Part shown: positions 8,894 through 19,623 of the stretch, one piece after another
Layout of the letters: each line of letters opens with the position of its first letter
How positions within the stretch are numbered: the stretch's first letter is position 1
Translations under genes and position numbers: made by a program
The notes under the pieces: model-generated
The model's database searches: none
The model's input: only the letters and a program-made list of their open reading frames with translations
Told to the model about the DNA's origin: nothing
NCBI GenBank assembly: GCA_017405085.1
Contig: JAFRBB010000013.1
Span: 1 to 37,295 of the forward strand
Reading direction: 5' to 3'
DNA: 37,295 nucleotides
Source of the DNA: Eubacteriaceae bacterium
Lineage (GTDB): Bacteria; Bacillota; Clostridia; Eubacteriales; Eubacteriaceae

Positions 8894-9712
8894 TTACAAA
8901 AGACCGTATACTTTTGAGGCGGTTTTCCAAAGAATTTGTTCCCTATCATTAAACGATAGCCCGGTTTGATTTAAAAAAGCAAGATCAATTTTACCTTCGC
9001 TCCAAGGACTGTCCGTTCCGAACATAATCCTTTCAGCGCCATAATGATCCACCAGTATTTTGAGCTTCTCAGGCGTCATTGTCCTTGGTGCGATTGCGTT
9101 ATCAAACCAAAGGTTTTTACAATCATCATAATAATCGATAGGCATGTTCTCATCATACGCAAAAGCTCCCATATGGGCTGCAACCAATGTCATTTTCGGG
9201 AAAGCCGTTGCGATTTTTTTTACCATTGCCGGGGAAGCATGAACAACGTTAGGTGAATGAGGATCAAAACCAGTGTGAACCATCACGGGCAATCCTATTG
9301 ATGAAATGCTCTCAAATACAGGAAACATACACGTATCATCTAAAAATATTCCTTGATAATCCGGATGAATTTTAATGCCATGAAGCCCTAATTCTACAAT
9401 ACGGTTAAGCTCCGATTCCCAATCCGGCGCCAAAGGATGAACAGAACCAAAGGCAAATATCGAAGGATATTGATTTTGTACTTCGGCAGCATAATCATTG
9501 ACATTATGCTGACTCTTAGGATTGGTTACAATGGGCATCATGACACCGTAATCAATATTGTTTGCTTTTAAACTTTCAGCTGCCTGCAAAGCTGAACCAT
9601 CGGTTAAAGGAACAAGGCCAACGTCAGGGTTTTCAGCCGCCATAAACTGCACGGTTTGCGGGCAAAACCGATCCGGAAAAATATGAATATGGGCATCAAT
9701 AATGAAAGACAT
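8894..9712 (-). CDS. Amidohydrolase-family (TIM-barrel) metal-dependent hydrolase
   Basis: 272 residues of the amidohydrolase-2 superfamily. The N-terminal DAHIHIF is the first metal-binding motif; further elements include GIKIHPDYQG, MVHTGFDP and the C-terminal MFGTDSPW aspartate. Relatives act as decarboxylases or hydrolases on varied carboxylates, and the substrate cannot be told from the sequence. Its start overlaps the end of the upstream DNA-glycosylase-like gene by 17 bases, suggesting one transcript with it and apbE. Confidence 0.8.
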   Translation of the reverse strand: MSFIIDAHIHIFPDRFCPQTVQFMAAENPDVGLVPLTDGSALQAAESLKANNIDYGVMMPIVTNPKSQHNVNDYAAEVQNQYPSIFAFGSVHPLAPDWESELNRIVELGLHGIKIHPDYQGIFLDDTCMFPVFESISSIGLPVMVHTGFDPHSPNVVHASPAMVKKIATAFPKMTLVAAHMGAFAYDENMPIDYYDDCKNLWFDNAIAPRTMTPEKLKILVDHYGAERIMFGTDSPWSEGKIDLAFLNQTGLSFNDREQILWKTASKVYGLL

Positions 9713-10196
9713 AATTTAATACTTTCTGATATTCTAAAATGAGCATTTCAAGAGACATCGCGGCATTGGCCGGACTGGTTGACGGTAAGTTGTAGTGAGG
9801 AACCGAAAATTCAGGCCATTTTTTCACGAAAAGTTGACCCGCTTTCTTCCCTGTTGTAATAACCGCATTAATCCCATGGATTTTGACAAAAGCTTCAATA
9901 TCATTATAAACGGGATGAGAGATGCTATTATCACTGGCGCCTCTAATCATGCATGAAGCTAAAACGTCCCATAATGCGATATGGTGATCTGAGAGAAATT
10001 GTTTTTTGTCAGTAATAGAAATCGGTGTTGCTTCTTCAAAAACCCCAGAGAGCACTTTCCAGAAACGGTTTTGCGGATGTCCGTAATAAAATCCCACTTC
10101 CCTGGATTTTGGCGATGGCATTGTACCTAAAATCAGAATTGAAGCTTCTCTCCCGACAAAAGGTCTAAGCGTGTGATTGACATTTTCTTTTTGCAT
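9696..10196 (-). CDS. DNA-deoxyinosine/uracil glycosylase-like protein
   Basis: 166 residues with the uracil-DNA-glycosylase superfamily fold signature. It begins with the block ILGTMPSPKSREVGFYYGHP followed by QNRFW, and ends with LPSTSPANA, the pattern of the hypoxanthine/deoxyinosine (HDG) branch related to MUG. It would remove deaminated bases in base excision repair. Its start lies inside the last 32 bases of the YwaF-like gene, and its ribosome site is weak, so translation probably depends on the upstream gene. Confidence 0.8.
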   Translation of the reverse strand: MQKENVNHTLRPFVGREASILILGTMPSPKSREVGFYYGHPQNRFWKVLSGVFEEATPISITDKKQFLSDHHIALWDVLASCMIRGASDNSISHPVYNDIEAFVKIHGINAVITTGKKAGQLFVKKWPEFSVPHYNLPSTSPANAAMSLEMLILEYQKVLNYVFHY

Positions 10197-10956
10197 ATTT
10201 TAGGACTCGTCGATGAAATTTCTTCAAATTAAAATGATCAACAATTGATAATCCGAACAATGCCGCATAACAGACGATAAGCATTAATGGAAATGCGATC
10301 AACCAATAAGAAGGATAAGCCATGTTTTGAAGAACGGGAATACCGTCGGCACTGAGCATGATGAGAAAATTCTGACCCGTCAAATGAGATGCAATGAAGG
10401 CAATCGACAGAATGATCAATAAACCGAAAATTGATTTTGGATAATTCTTTGTATTCCGCACATATGTTTCGGAAGCCATCGGTAGCGTAAGTGAGATCAA
10501 CACCATTAATCCATGGGAAATCATACTTTGAACTGCCAGGGTATGAATGCCAGCATAATCATAAAACACCCAAAGGGGATAAATAAGCACGCCCATACCA
10601 CCGATTAACGCCTGGACATCGATAAAGGGATAGAGTTTTTCTGTCCGAAACATCGCGATAAACGGCAGGACCATACATACTTGATTACACCAATCAAACC
10701 GAATTATCGTTGTATTGAGGCCATAGTAAAATACTCTCCAGGCAATACGAAATAATTCTAAGGAAAACATCAATGCTCCAAGTACCCTTAAAACTTTTTG
10801 ACTGTATCGAACATCACCTTTTTTTCGTTGACTGTATAAAACCATTAAAATAATTGTAATGACTAGGCCGGACAGCACGAGATGTTCCTTCGTAAAAACC
10901 AAATTCATAGGGGTCACATCCTGAGGTTTAAAATAATGATCATAAAAATGTTTCAT
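10165..10956 (-). CDS. YwaF/TIGR02206-type integral membrane protein
   Basis: 263 residues with about six or seven hydrophobic segments, for example around residues 28-42, 55-75, 93-105, 112-132, 140-160, 172-190 and 218-240. The spacing and motifs (RIAWR, WCNQVCMVLPF, HGLMVL) resemble the YwaF/TIGR02206 family, whose function is unknown. It is the first gene of a compact run with the glycosylase, the hydrolase and apbE. No function is assigned. Confidence 0.75.
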   Translation of the reverse strand: MKHFYDHYFKPQDVTPMNLVFTKEHLVLSGLVITIILMVLYSQRKKGDVRYSQKVLRVLGALMFSLELFRIAWRVFYYGLNTTIIRFDWCNQVCMVLPFIAMFRTEKLYPFIDVQALIGGMGVLIYPLWVFYDYAGIHTLAVQSMISHGLMVLISLTLPMASETYVRNTKNYPKSIFGLLIILSIAFIASHLTGQNFLIMLSADGIPVLQNMAYPSYWLIAFPLMLIVCYAALFGLSIVDHFNLKKFHRRVLKYAKRKCQSHA

Positions 10957-11052
10957 TTACTGATAGTGTCCTTTCTTTTTATATAATGCTCGTGTTCATT
11001 GATTTAAATATTATTTTAAGATCGATGGTACCCCTATGCACACTACGGATAA

Positions 11053-11703
11053 CTACTCATCCTGATCTTCTTGTTCTTTTTTGACATCTACTTTTTGGCC
11101 GACTTTGCTCTCCGTTCCATTCATAATCCGTTTGATATTGGAGCGGTGCTGGAAGACAGTAGAACAGGCTAAAAAGATCGTCAAGAGAAGCTGCGGTGTC
11201 ATAATCGGTCCGTATAAAATAATTTCGACGATCGGAAGGGTGATCATCCCGACAATGGATGTGAGAGACATCATTCTGAAAACAGCCAAAAACAATAAGC
11301 CGACTGCCATCGCAATCAATGCCACTTTCCAATCCAATGTTAACATCACACCAATGGATGTCGCCGTCCCTTTTCCGCCTTTATAATTGAGCAAAACAGG
11401 CCAGTTGTGACCGCAGATAACCGCGACACCCGCGGCAGTGAGCCAATAGGGGTTCAAAATACCGTGGGCAACCAATTGTTTGGCCGCTAAAATGACAATG
11501 GCGCCCTTTAAAGCATCCATTAAAAACACCGGTGTCGCGTATTTCATTCCCCAGGTACGAAGGACATTGGTCGTTCCTGCATTGCCGCTACCGTAATTTC
11601 TGATATCTTCGTTAAAAGCTCTTTTGATGATCAGGTAAGCAAAGTCCATGTTGCCGATAAAATAAGCGGCTACTGTTAATAACAATCCCCAAAAGATACT
11701 CAT
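11053..11703 (-). CDS. plsY: Acyl-phosphate:glycerol-3-phosphate acyltransferase PlsY
   Basis: Makes lysophosphatidate from acyl-phosphate and glycerol-3-phosphate at the cytoplasmic membrane, the first step of phospholipid synthesis in most Firmicutes. The three conserved blocks are present: GSGNAGTTN near residue 40, GHNWPVLLNYKGGKGT near 105, and HRSNIKRI near 190, set among several membrane helices. The C-terminus is a charged tail (KKEQEDQDE). I chose the second ATG (11703), seven bases after GGAG; the first ATG at 11709 is only one base away from it but would give an ATGA overlap with the gene upstream. Confidence 0.93.
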   Translation of the reverse strand: MSIFWGLLLTVAAYFIGNMDFAYLIIKRAFNEDIRNYGSGNAGTTNVLRTWGMKYATPVFLMDALKGAIVILAAKQLVAHGILNPYWLTAAGVAVICGHNWPVLLNYKGGKGTATSIGVMLTLDWKVALIAMAVGLLFLAVFRMMSLTSIVGMITLPIVEIILYGPIMTPQLLLTIFLACSTVFQHRSNIKRIMNGTESKVGQKVDVKKEQEDQDE

Positions 11704-11705
11704 TT

Positions 11706-12026
11706 TCATTCTCCTTCGTGACTGTCGTATCCTTTTTCCGAAGAATTGTTAATCTCTTCGGTAACCTTTTGATACAGCAGCTTTAGTTTCTTTAGCACCA
11801 AATCATAATTTTCCCTTTTATGCGGGAAAGTGCATCCGGTGCAATCTTTCACACCGGATGCTGTTATTTTAAAATTTCCCCCACATTCTTTTCCGAGGGC
11901 ATATAATGGGCAATAACAAAACAGGCAATTGAAATTTTCGGTATCTTCAAATTGATGGCACGGGAAGAACTCGCAATCCGTATGACTGAAAAAACGAAAA
12001 TTTTCTCCCTTAAGATGACATTTCAT
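11706..12026 (-). CDS. Cysteine-rich small domain protein
   Basis: 106 residues containing eleven cysteines. It begins NFRFFSHTDCEFFPCH, followed by NCLFCYCPLYALG..CGGNF and KDCTGCTFPH. This matches the cysteine-rich small domain family (Pfam Cys_rich_small type), probably metal-binding, with no established function. It sits between iorB (one base apart) and plsY, so it is in the ior operon. Confidence 0.8.
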   Translation of the reverse strand: MKCHLKGENFRFFSHTDCEFFPCHQFEDTENFNCLFCYCPLYALGKECGGNFKITASGVKDCTGCTFPHKRENYDLVLKKLKLLYQKVTEEINNSSEKGYDSHEGE

Positions 12027-12027
12027 T

Positions 12028-12603
12028 TTAGGACACCAATGCCATGCCTTTAGCTATAGCCTTAATATTTAATTCGACAAATTTTGGCTTGATGTTGTTT
12101 TCAAGAATTTCTTTCCAGTCAATATTATCAAGACCCATTGCCTTGATGATCGTACCGAGCAGAATTACATTTGTCACTTTTTCGTTGCCCATTTCCACCG
12201 CGAGAGCTGAGGCGTCGATCACCCTCACATCGGCGAGTTTTTTTAATTCATCTAAAATATCGGCAGGATAAGGTTGTTTGCCAATCACAACGGGCATCGG
12301 CCATATTTCTGTGTCATTGACGATGATTATGCCTTCGGGTTTTAAATAATTGATATAGCGCATCGCTTCCATTTTCTCAAAAGCGACAATGACATCTGCC
12401 GTCCCCATTTCGATTACCGGAGATTGAACATTATCACCATAACGAACCTGGGAAGAAACGGAGCCGCCACGTTGACTCATTCCATGGATTTCGCTCATTT
12501 TGACATCATAGCCTTCGGCCATTAACCCCGTTGTAAGCAGCTTTGCCGCCGTAATGGTTCCCTGACCGCCGACACCGACGAGTAAAATATTTCTTGTTTC
12601 CAT
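12028..12603 (-). CDS. iorB: Indolepyruvate:ferredoxin oxidoreductase beta subunit
   Basis: Gamma-type 2-oxoacid:ferredoxin oxidoreductase subunit, 191 residues. Visible motifs are VGVGGQGTITAAKLL at the N-terminus and EIHGMSQRGGSV. With IorA it oxidatively decarboxylates aryl pyruvates from aromatic amino acids, reducing ferredoxin. The frame extends nine codons upstream, but ATG 12603, preceded by GGGGAA, is the natural start, one base after the iorA stop. Confidence 0.92.
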   Translation of the reverse strand: METRNILLVGVGGQGTITAAKLLTTGLMAEGYDVKMSEIHGMSQRGGSVSSQVRYGDNVQSPVIEMGTADVIVAFEKMEAMRYINYLKPEGIIIVNDTEIWPMPVVIGKQPYPADILDELKKLADVRVIDASALAVEMGNEKVTNVILLGTIIKAMGLDNIDWKEILENNIKPKFVELNIKAIAKGMALVS

Positions 12604-12604
12604 T

Positions 12605-14386
12605 TTATTCCCCTTTCTTAACGATGGCATTTACCGGACAAACTTGTGCGCAAACACCGCAGCCTAAACAAGCCGTATCGTCAATCTTCATCTTCTTGGC
12701 TTCGTCTCTGCCGAATTCCGTTGCGGGGCAACCGACGTTCAGACATTTTTTACATCCTATACATTTATCTGCGATCACTTGGTATTTTGCCGTAAAGACA
12801 GCATCGAATTCTTCTTTGTCTTCTTTGGAAAGCCTTTTTAAGGCACAAGGCCAACGGGTGATAATTACAGCGGGTTCATCCAAGCTCATCCCCCATTCGA
12901 TGGCTTCTTTTGTTTCTGTGAGATTATTGGGATCGATGGTTCTGATATGATTGATATTCAAGGCACGGACGATTGCTTCGATACTCATCATCGGCGCGGG
13001 ATCGCCTTTTAAATCATAGCCGCTTCCGGGATTTTGCTGATGCCCTGTCATACCAGTGATACGGTTATCCAAAATGATTGTCAAGTAGGCGCTTTTATTA
13101 TAGGCCGCGTCCATCAAGCTGGTAATACCGGAATGGAAAAAGGTTGAATCTCCAATCACGGAAACAACTTTTTTATTTTCTTTTTTCAATTTGAAAGCCT
13201 GAGCCACACCGTGACCGCCGCTGATACTGGCACCCATACAAACCATGACATCTGTTGCGTTGTATGGCGCGGATGTTCCGAGGGAATAGCATCCGATATC
13301 GCTGAAAATCATCGTGTCCTTAAATTTGCCAAGTTCATAGAAAAGTCCGCGATGGGGACAACCAGCGCAAAGCGCCGGGGGTCTGGCAACAATCATATCG
13401 GAATTGGGAGCGATAGTCTGCGCTTCTTTACCGGAAACGGCCGCGCGGATTTTTTCAGGCAAGAGTTCTCCCATGGTCGGGAACAAATCTTTTCCGATGC
13501 ATTCGATGCCCGCAGCTTTAATTTCAGTTTCCATAATCGGATCATTTTCTTCCAGGACATAGATGGTTTTGACTTTTTCGGCAAAGCTTTTGATGAGATC
13601 CATCGGCATCGGATAAGAAAGTCCGATTTTAAGATAGGATGCCGAATCGCCAAAGACTTCTTTAGCATAACGGAAAGCCACACCAGAGGCAATCACACCG
13701 ATATCGGCATGGTTATCTTCGATATAATTCCATTGACTCTGATTGACAGCCTCCGAAAGACGGTTCATGTTATCTGTGAGCTTGACCTGCATTTTTCTTG
13801 AAAATGCCGGAAGTGGGCAGTTCTTTTGAATATTTTTGACATAGGGTTTGTCGGGTACGTCTTTTCTGTCGCCGCATTCCACAATGCTTTTGGAATGGCA
13901 AACACGGGTTGTCATTCTAAAAAGAACAGGCATATCATATTCTTCAGACACCTTGTAAGCGTCTATGATCATATCTTTGGCTTCTTGACTGTCCGAGGGT
14001 TCGAACATTGGCATTTTTGCATGGCGGGCGTAACGACGGTTGTCCTGCTCGTTTTGCGACGAAAACATCCCCGGTTCATCCGCGGAGACAATCACTGCTC
14101 CGGCATTGACACCGAGATAGGCAAAGGTAAAAATGGGGTCCGCTGCCACATTCACGCCGACATGTTTCATGCAGCTTAAGGTTCTGACTCCGGCAATGGA
14201 TGCGCCGGCGGCAGATTCAACGGCCACTTTTTCATTGGGTGCCCATTCAGCGACGATTTCATCATAAGTGCCAACATTTTCCAGTATTTCCGTACTGGGT
14301 GTGCCCGGATAGGCTGCTGCGAATTTTACGCCGGCTTCCCAGGCGCCTCTTGCAACCGCTTCGTTGCCTGTTAAAAGTTTTTTCAT
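12605..14386 (-). CDS. iorA: Indolepyruvate:ferredoxin oxidoreductase alpha subunit
   Basis: 593 residues. The N-terminal pyruvate:ferredoxin-type domain includes YPGTPSTEI. The TPP-binding part has the CAGCPHRG segment and GDSTFFHSGI. The C-terminus carries two ferredoxin-like cysteine clusters, CIGCKKCLNVGCPAT and CLGCGVCAQVCPV, for [4Fe-4S] electron transfer. It catalyses fermentation of aromatic amino acids through aryl-acyl-CoA. ATG 14386 follows AGAGGAGG by seven bases. It is the first gene of iorA-iorB-Cys-rich-plsY. It is oxygen-sensitive in known relatives, in line with an anaerobe. Confidence 0.95.
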   Translation of the reverse strand: MKKLLTGNEAVARGAWEAGVKFAAAYPGTPSTEILENVGTYDEIVAEWAPNEKVAVESAAGASIAGVRTLSCMKHVGVNVAADPIFTFAYLGVNAGAVIVSADEPGMFSSQNEQDNRRYARHAKMPMFEPSDSQEAKDMIIDAYKVSEEYDMPVLFRMTTRVCHSKSIVECGDRKDVPDKPYVKNIQKNCPLPAFSRKMQVKLTDNMNRLSEAVNQSQWNYIEDNHADIGVIASGVAFRYAKEVFGDSASYLKIGLSYPMPMDLIKSFAEKVKTIYVLEENDPIMETEIKAAGIECIGKDLFPTMGELLPEKIRAAVSGKEAQTIAPNSDMIVARPPALCAGCPHRGLFYELGKFKDTMIFSDIGCYSLGTSAPYNATDVMVCMGASISGGHGVAQAFKLKKENKKVVSVIGDSTFFHSGITSLMDAAYNKSAYLTIILDNRITGMTGHQQNPGSGYDLKGDPAPMMSIEAIVRALNINHIRTIDPNNLTETKEAIEWGMSLDEPAVIITRWPCALKRLSKEDKEEFDAVFTAKYQVIADKCIGCKKCLNVGCPATEFGRDEAKKMKIDDTACLGCGVCAQVCPVNAIVKKGE

Positions 14387-14485
14387 CAAATTCCTCCTCT
14401 TTGACGAATCCTACTATAGTTTTCTTGATTTTCACCGAAAAAGTAAAAATCCATATATTTAAAATGCTGATTATCTGTTGATTTA

Positions 14486-15595
14486 TCAGTGCGTTTCAAT
14501 AAAGCTTCTCATTTTCGTTGAAATCATCGTTTCAACATCATCAAAAGCGTTGTCGATGATCGCTTTTAATAAGAATACGGCCTTCTTTTCCGTGCCGTAA
14601 TGCCCGGCATCAATGACCCAAATATGGCTTTCTTCAGCTGTTTGCGCTTCATGATATTTAAGATCGCCGGTGATAAAGCAATCGGCTTTTTGAACCTTGG
14701 CGGTTGTAATAAAATCCGAACCGCTTCCTGTGCAAAGCGCCACCCGTTTGATTTGTTTCGGCGGGTTTCCCGTCGTCCGCACAGCGGCAAGCTCCAATTT
14801 ATTTTTGATGTGAGTTATGAACGCATCAGGCATCATAGCCTCTTCTAGCTCACCAATGATCCCGAGTCCGTTTTGACGACGACTTACCGATTGATCCATG
14901 GGAAATAAGTCATAGGCCATTTGTTCATAGGGATGAACAGCTTTGATCTTGGTTATGAGATCATCAGCCGAACGAATGCCAATGATCGCCTCAATCCGGT
15001 CTTCAGACACCGTTTGGATCTGATCTTGAGTGCCGATATAAGGTGCGGAACCCGTTAGCGGTTTGAAGGTCCCCTTTCCCGTCACTCTGAAAGTGCAGTG
15101 AGAATAATTGCCCAAGCTTCCGGCACGGTTTTCACCAAGGACTTTCAAAATCGCGTCGGTCGCATCAACGGGAGAATAAATCACTAATTTATAAAGTCTG
15201 TCGGCGTCGGAGGGCACCAAGGGTTTGATGCTTTTGATCTCAAGCAAATCGGCAATGTAATGATTAAGTCCTCCCCCCGCGGCATCCAGATTGGTGTGGG
15301 CCGAATAAACGCTGATTCGATGATCGATAAGCTTTTGGATTACCTTGCCTTTTCCGGAATCAATATTGATGCTTTTTAAGCCCTTGAACAGGAACGGATG
15401 ATGAGAAACAATAAGATCCGCTTTTTTGTCGATGGCCTCATCAACAACGGCCTCTGTGACATCAAGGGTTAGAAGGACTCGATTTACCGTATTTGAATAA
15501 GAGCCGATTTGAAGGCCGGTATTATCCCAATCTTCGGCCAGATACCGCGGAGCGGTTTGTTCGATGGCAGAAAAAATATCATGATTGGCAAGCAT
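14486..15595 (-). CDS. Nif3-like dinuclear metal-centre protein (YqfO type)
   Basis: 369 residues, the long form of the Nif3/DUF34 family with an inserted PII-like domain. Metal ligands are visible in SHHPFLFKG and YSAHTNLDAAGGG near the N-terminus and in DAGHYGTEK near the C-terminus, with CTGSGSDF and GDLKYHEAQ between. Members form hexamers; a role as GTP cyclohydrolase or metal chaperone has been proposed but is not settled. Its start overlaps trmK by 17 bases and has an ACGGAGGT site. It is the last gene of the long block from rimP. Confidence 0.9.
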   Translation of the reverse strand: MLANHDIFSAIEQTAPRYLAEDWDNTGLQIGSYSNTVNRVLLTLDVTEAVVDEAIDKKADLIVSHHPFLFKGLKSINIDSGKGKVIQKLIDHRISVYSAHTNLDAAGGGLNHYIADLLEIKSIKPLVPSDADRLYKLVIYSPVDATDAILKVLGENRAGSLGNYSHCTFRVTGKGTFKPLTGSAPYIGTQDQIQTVSEDRIEAIIGIRSADDLITKIKAVHPYEQMAYDLFPMDQSVSRRQNGLGIIGELEEAMMPDAFITHIKNKLELAAVRTTGNPPKQIKRVALCTGSGSDFITTAKVQKADCFITGDLKYHEAQTAEESHIWVIDAGHYGTEKKAVFLLKAIIDNAFDDVETMISTKMRSFIETH

Positions 15596-16273
15596 GGCCG
15601 ATGACCTCCGTTAATTGTTCGATTGTTCTTTCGGAACGGACGCGACAAGCGACCGCTCCGTCGGTGGTGTGTTGATTTACATTTTGTAATATTTCTTTTT
15701 CTTTGTCAATCAACGAAAGAATAAAGGCCTCAAAATCTTCATCCGCGTGACGGGCAGGCGAAAAGCCGATGGTGTAATCCAAGGGATTGTCGATGCGCAT
15801 TTTTCCTCGAATCGCTTTGATAATTTGATAAAAATGGTTATCCTCCCGAACAACGCGTTCGGAGATGATGGCATATCCCCCTGCTTCCAGAGCGTGGCGA
15901 ACCAAATCAGCGCGGTTCATCGGCTGAAGCGCAAAGGCCTCGATACGATAGTCGATGGTCGACAAAGCGTCTATCTTTTCGGCGATGAGATGACCGCCAA
16001 TACCGGCCATCACCGCCGTATTGACTTCTCCTGGTGAAATAACATCAAATCCGTCCCCGAGTCTGCAGGAAACTTTGTCTGTTAGATGGCTTTTCTCTAT
16101 GAGTGTCTTTGCTTTTTCCAGGGACGGTCCGCTAATATCCGAGGCAATGACACGCTTTGCTTTGCCAGACGTGACAAGGGCAACGGCAAGATAGCCATGA
16201 TCGCATCCCATATCCCAGGCACAATCCGTTGGACTCACGCTTTCCAAAATCATTTCAAGCCTTTTGGTTAACA

Positions 16274-16274
<1 letters not shown>
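15579..16274 (-). CDS. trmK: tRNA (adenine-N1)-methyltransferase, position 22
   Basis: 231 residues. The SAM-binding motif DMGCDHGYLAV is at residues 20-30, and the family motif AGIGGHLI follows near 90. TrmK methylates A22 of tRNA in Gram-positive bacteria. The start and the rpoD stop share one base (TAATG), giving tight coupling. The pair trmK-nif3 downstream of rpoD is the usual arrangement in Firmicutes. Confidence 0.92.
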
Positions 16275-17447
<1,173 letters not shown>

Positions 17448-17461
<14 letters not shown>

Positions 17462-19232
17462 TTGCTTCCTCCTTATTGGATTGAACTGTTTTTAAAACCG
17501 TAAGCTGCTTTAAAAGTTGTTGCCTCTGTTCGGTATCTTCGGGATCGCATAGTTTTATTTCTGATGTGATCCGCGTTATTTCGTTTTCCAAATAGTTTTT
17601 GTTGATGATGTCTGCCGCTTCGTCAAAATTGATATTGATTAAATCCTCGTCTTGTGAGACCAAAAGTTTTTGCAGTGTATTGATATCTTTTTCGTCAGCT
17701 AAAACGCTCATAACCGAGATGGCGTCAATCGGCGTTTCAGCGTTCGCGCAGTCCATGATCGCTTCGAAAACATTGCGATAAAAGCCCTTTGAAAAATAGG
17801 ATGATGAAAATTGAGAAAGAGCTTTTGCGCTTTTTTCCTCGATGGCCAGTCTTAAGACCGCGCATTGAGCCTGGGCATAGGCTTTTTTGATTTTTTTGGT
17901 TTTTGCCTGGTAGTTCAAGCGGATTCTGCCGATGGCCCGGTCTCTGGCTTCGCCGTTTTTTTGGACCGCGCCCAAAATCACCTGTTCGGATATGCCCGTT
18001 TGTCCGGCGATTTGCTTAGTGTAAAACGACAAAGACACATCAGAATCAAGTCGGGACAAGATGTTGATGGCGCCTTCGGCGTATTTAATCCTGCCGTCTT
18101 CCGAACGCATATCCAAGGGTTTTTCGAGCTCTTTGAGCAAATAGCTCGTCGATGTCATCGCGTTTTTTAAGACTTGATTGAATGCGTTGGTACCTTCCCT
18201 TCGGATAAAGGAATCGGGATCATCCTTCGGATCGAGCCTGAGCACCTTGATGCGAACCCGAGAGTCTTTGAGCTCGGTCAGCGCTTTTTGCGTTGCCTGA
18301 TTGCCGGCTTCGTCGCCGTCAAAACACAAGACGATTTCTTTGGCGTAACGACCGATTAATTTGGCATGATGCAAGGTAAAGGACGTGCCCAGGGAAGCGA
18401 CACAGTTTTTCACACCGTTTTGACACAAGGCGATGACGTCCATATAGCCTTCCACGACAATGAGCTGATCGCCGCTGATATTTTTTTTTGCCTGATTGAG
18501 ATTGAACAGTTCATAGCCCTTGTTAAAAATGGGCGTGTCGGGACTGTTGAGATACTTGGGACCGTTGTCTTCATCGTTCATTTTTCTGCCACCGAAACCG
18601 ATCACCTTGCCTCCGGAATTGAGGATGGGGATCATCAGGCGGTTTCGAAATCGGTCATAAATATCGCCTCGATCATTTCGAATCGCAACACCGCAGGCAA
18701 TCATATCATCAATGGTATGACCGCGTTCGGTCAGAAACCCGATGCCGGCCCGCCATGCATTGGGGGCAAAGCCGATGCCGAAATCCTTTCGGATGTTTTG
18801 ATCGATTCCTCTTGATAAAACGTAATTTTTCGCTTGTTCGTTCCGCTTTAAATTGACATAATAGAAGTTGGCCAAATCCCGATGGATTTGATAGAAACGC
18901 TTTTTTTGATTGTCTCGCGCTTCGTCAAAATCACCGGTTTTGGGAAGGGTGATCCCCGCCCGGGCAGCCAGCATTTCAAGGGCTTCGAGAAAGTCGATAT
19001 TCTCAATTTTCATCAGAAAATCAATCGTGCTTCCCCCCTCTTGACACCCGAAACAATAAAAGAGATTTTTATCGGGAGATACGGAAAAAGACGGAGTTTT
19101 TTCGTTATGAAAAGGACAAAGCCCGGTATAGTTGCGTCCGGTTTTTTTGAGGGTGACATAGCCGGAGACGACGTCAACAATGCTGTTGGCTTCGATCACT
19201 TCATCAATGAGTTCTCTTGAATACTTTGGCAT
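17448..19232 (-). CDS. dnaG: DNA primase
   Basis: 594 residues. The N-terminal CHC2 zinc ribbon uses CPFH and CFGC (about residues 39-63). The Toprim core has [11 protein letters not shown] and [11 protein letters not shown], which hold the metal-binding acidic residues. The C-terminal helicase-binding region is less conserved. It makes RNA primers at the replication fork. The start is well supported by AGGGGAGAGG. It lies upstream of rpoD as in the classical macromolecular synthesis operon, but here in the same run as the nusA/infB genes. Confidence 0.96.
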
Positions 19233-19248
19233 GGCCTCTCCCCTTTTT

Positions 19249-19623
19249 CTAATCCTTTGACTTGATACCCGTCATTTTCTCCAGTTCCATTTTATCGATT
19301 ATTTCCAAATCGCGCAATCCGCTCAAAGACTCCATGTGATGCCTGAATTCATGGCGGAGCACGCCGCGCATTTTGTCTGTCAGATCCTCTTCGGAACAGC
19401 CGCCGTAGCATTTCTCAAAGGAGCCGTAGTAAATGACTATGCCTCTGCCGGTTTGACTGACGCGATATTCCCCCATGATATATAACGGCTTGCCCGCGGA
19501 CGCGGGATGCAATTTGTCCTCTTCTTCTATGATAATACCTAAATTTAAATCCTTGTAGAATGCTTTCGGCAGTTCCTCGGCTAAATTCTCCAAAATGATT
19601 TCGAATTGATCAATGGTTATCAT
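19249..19623 (-). CDS. Zincin-like metallopeptidase-family protein
   Basis: 124 residues. The zinc-protease motif HEFRHHMES (HExxH type) lies in the last third of the protein, as in the small zincin-like family common in Firmicutes and Actinobacteria. Proteolytic activity of this family is unproven. It overlaps the ribF stop by ATGA and precedes dnaG by 16 bases. Its Shine-Dalgarno sequence is weak, so translation is probably coupled to ribF. Confidence 0.8.
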   Translation of the reverse strand: MITIDQFEIILENLAEELPKAFYKDLNLGIIIEEEDKLHPASAGKPLYIMGEYRVSQTGRGIVIYYGSFEKCYGGCSEEDLTDKMRGVLRHEFRHHMESLSGLRDLEIIDKMELEKMTGIKSKD

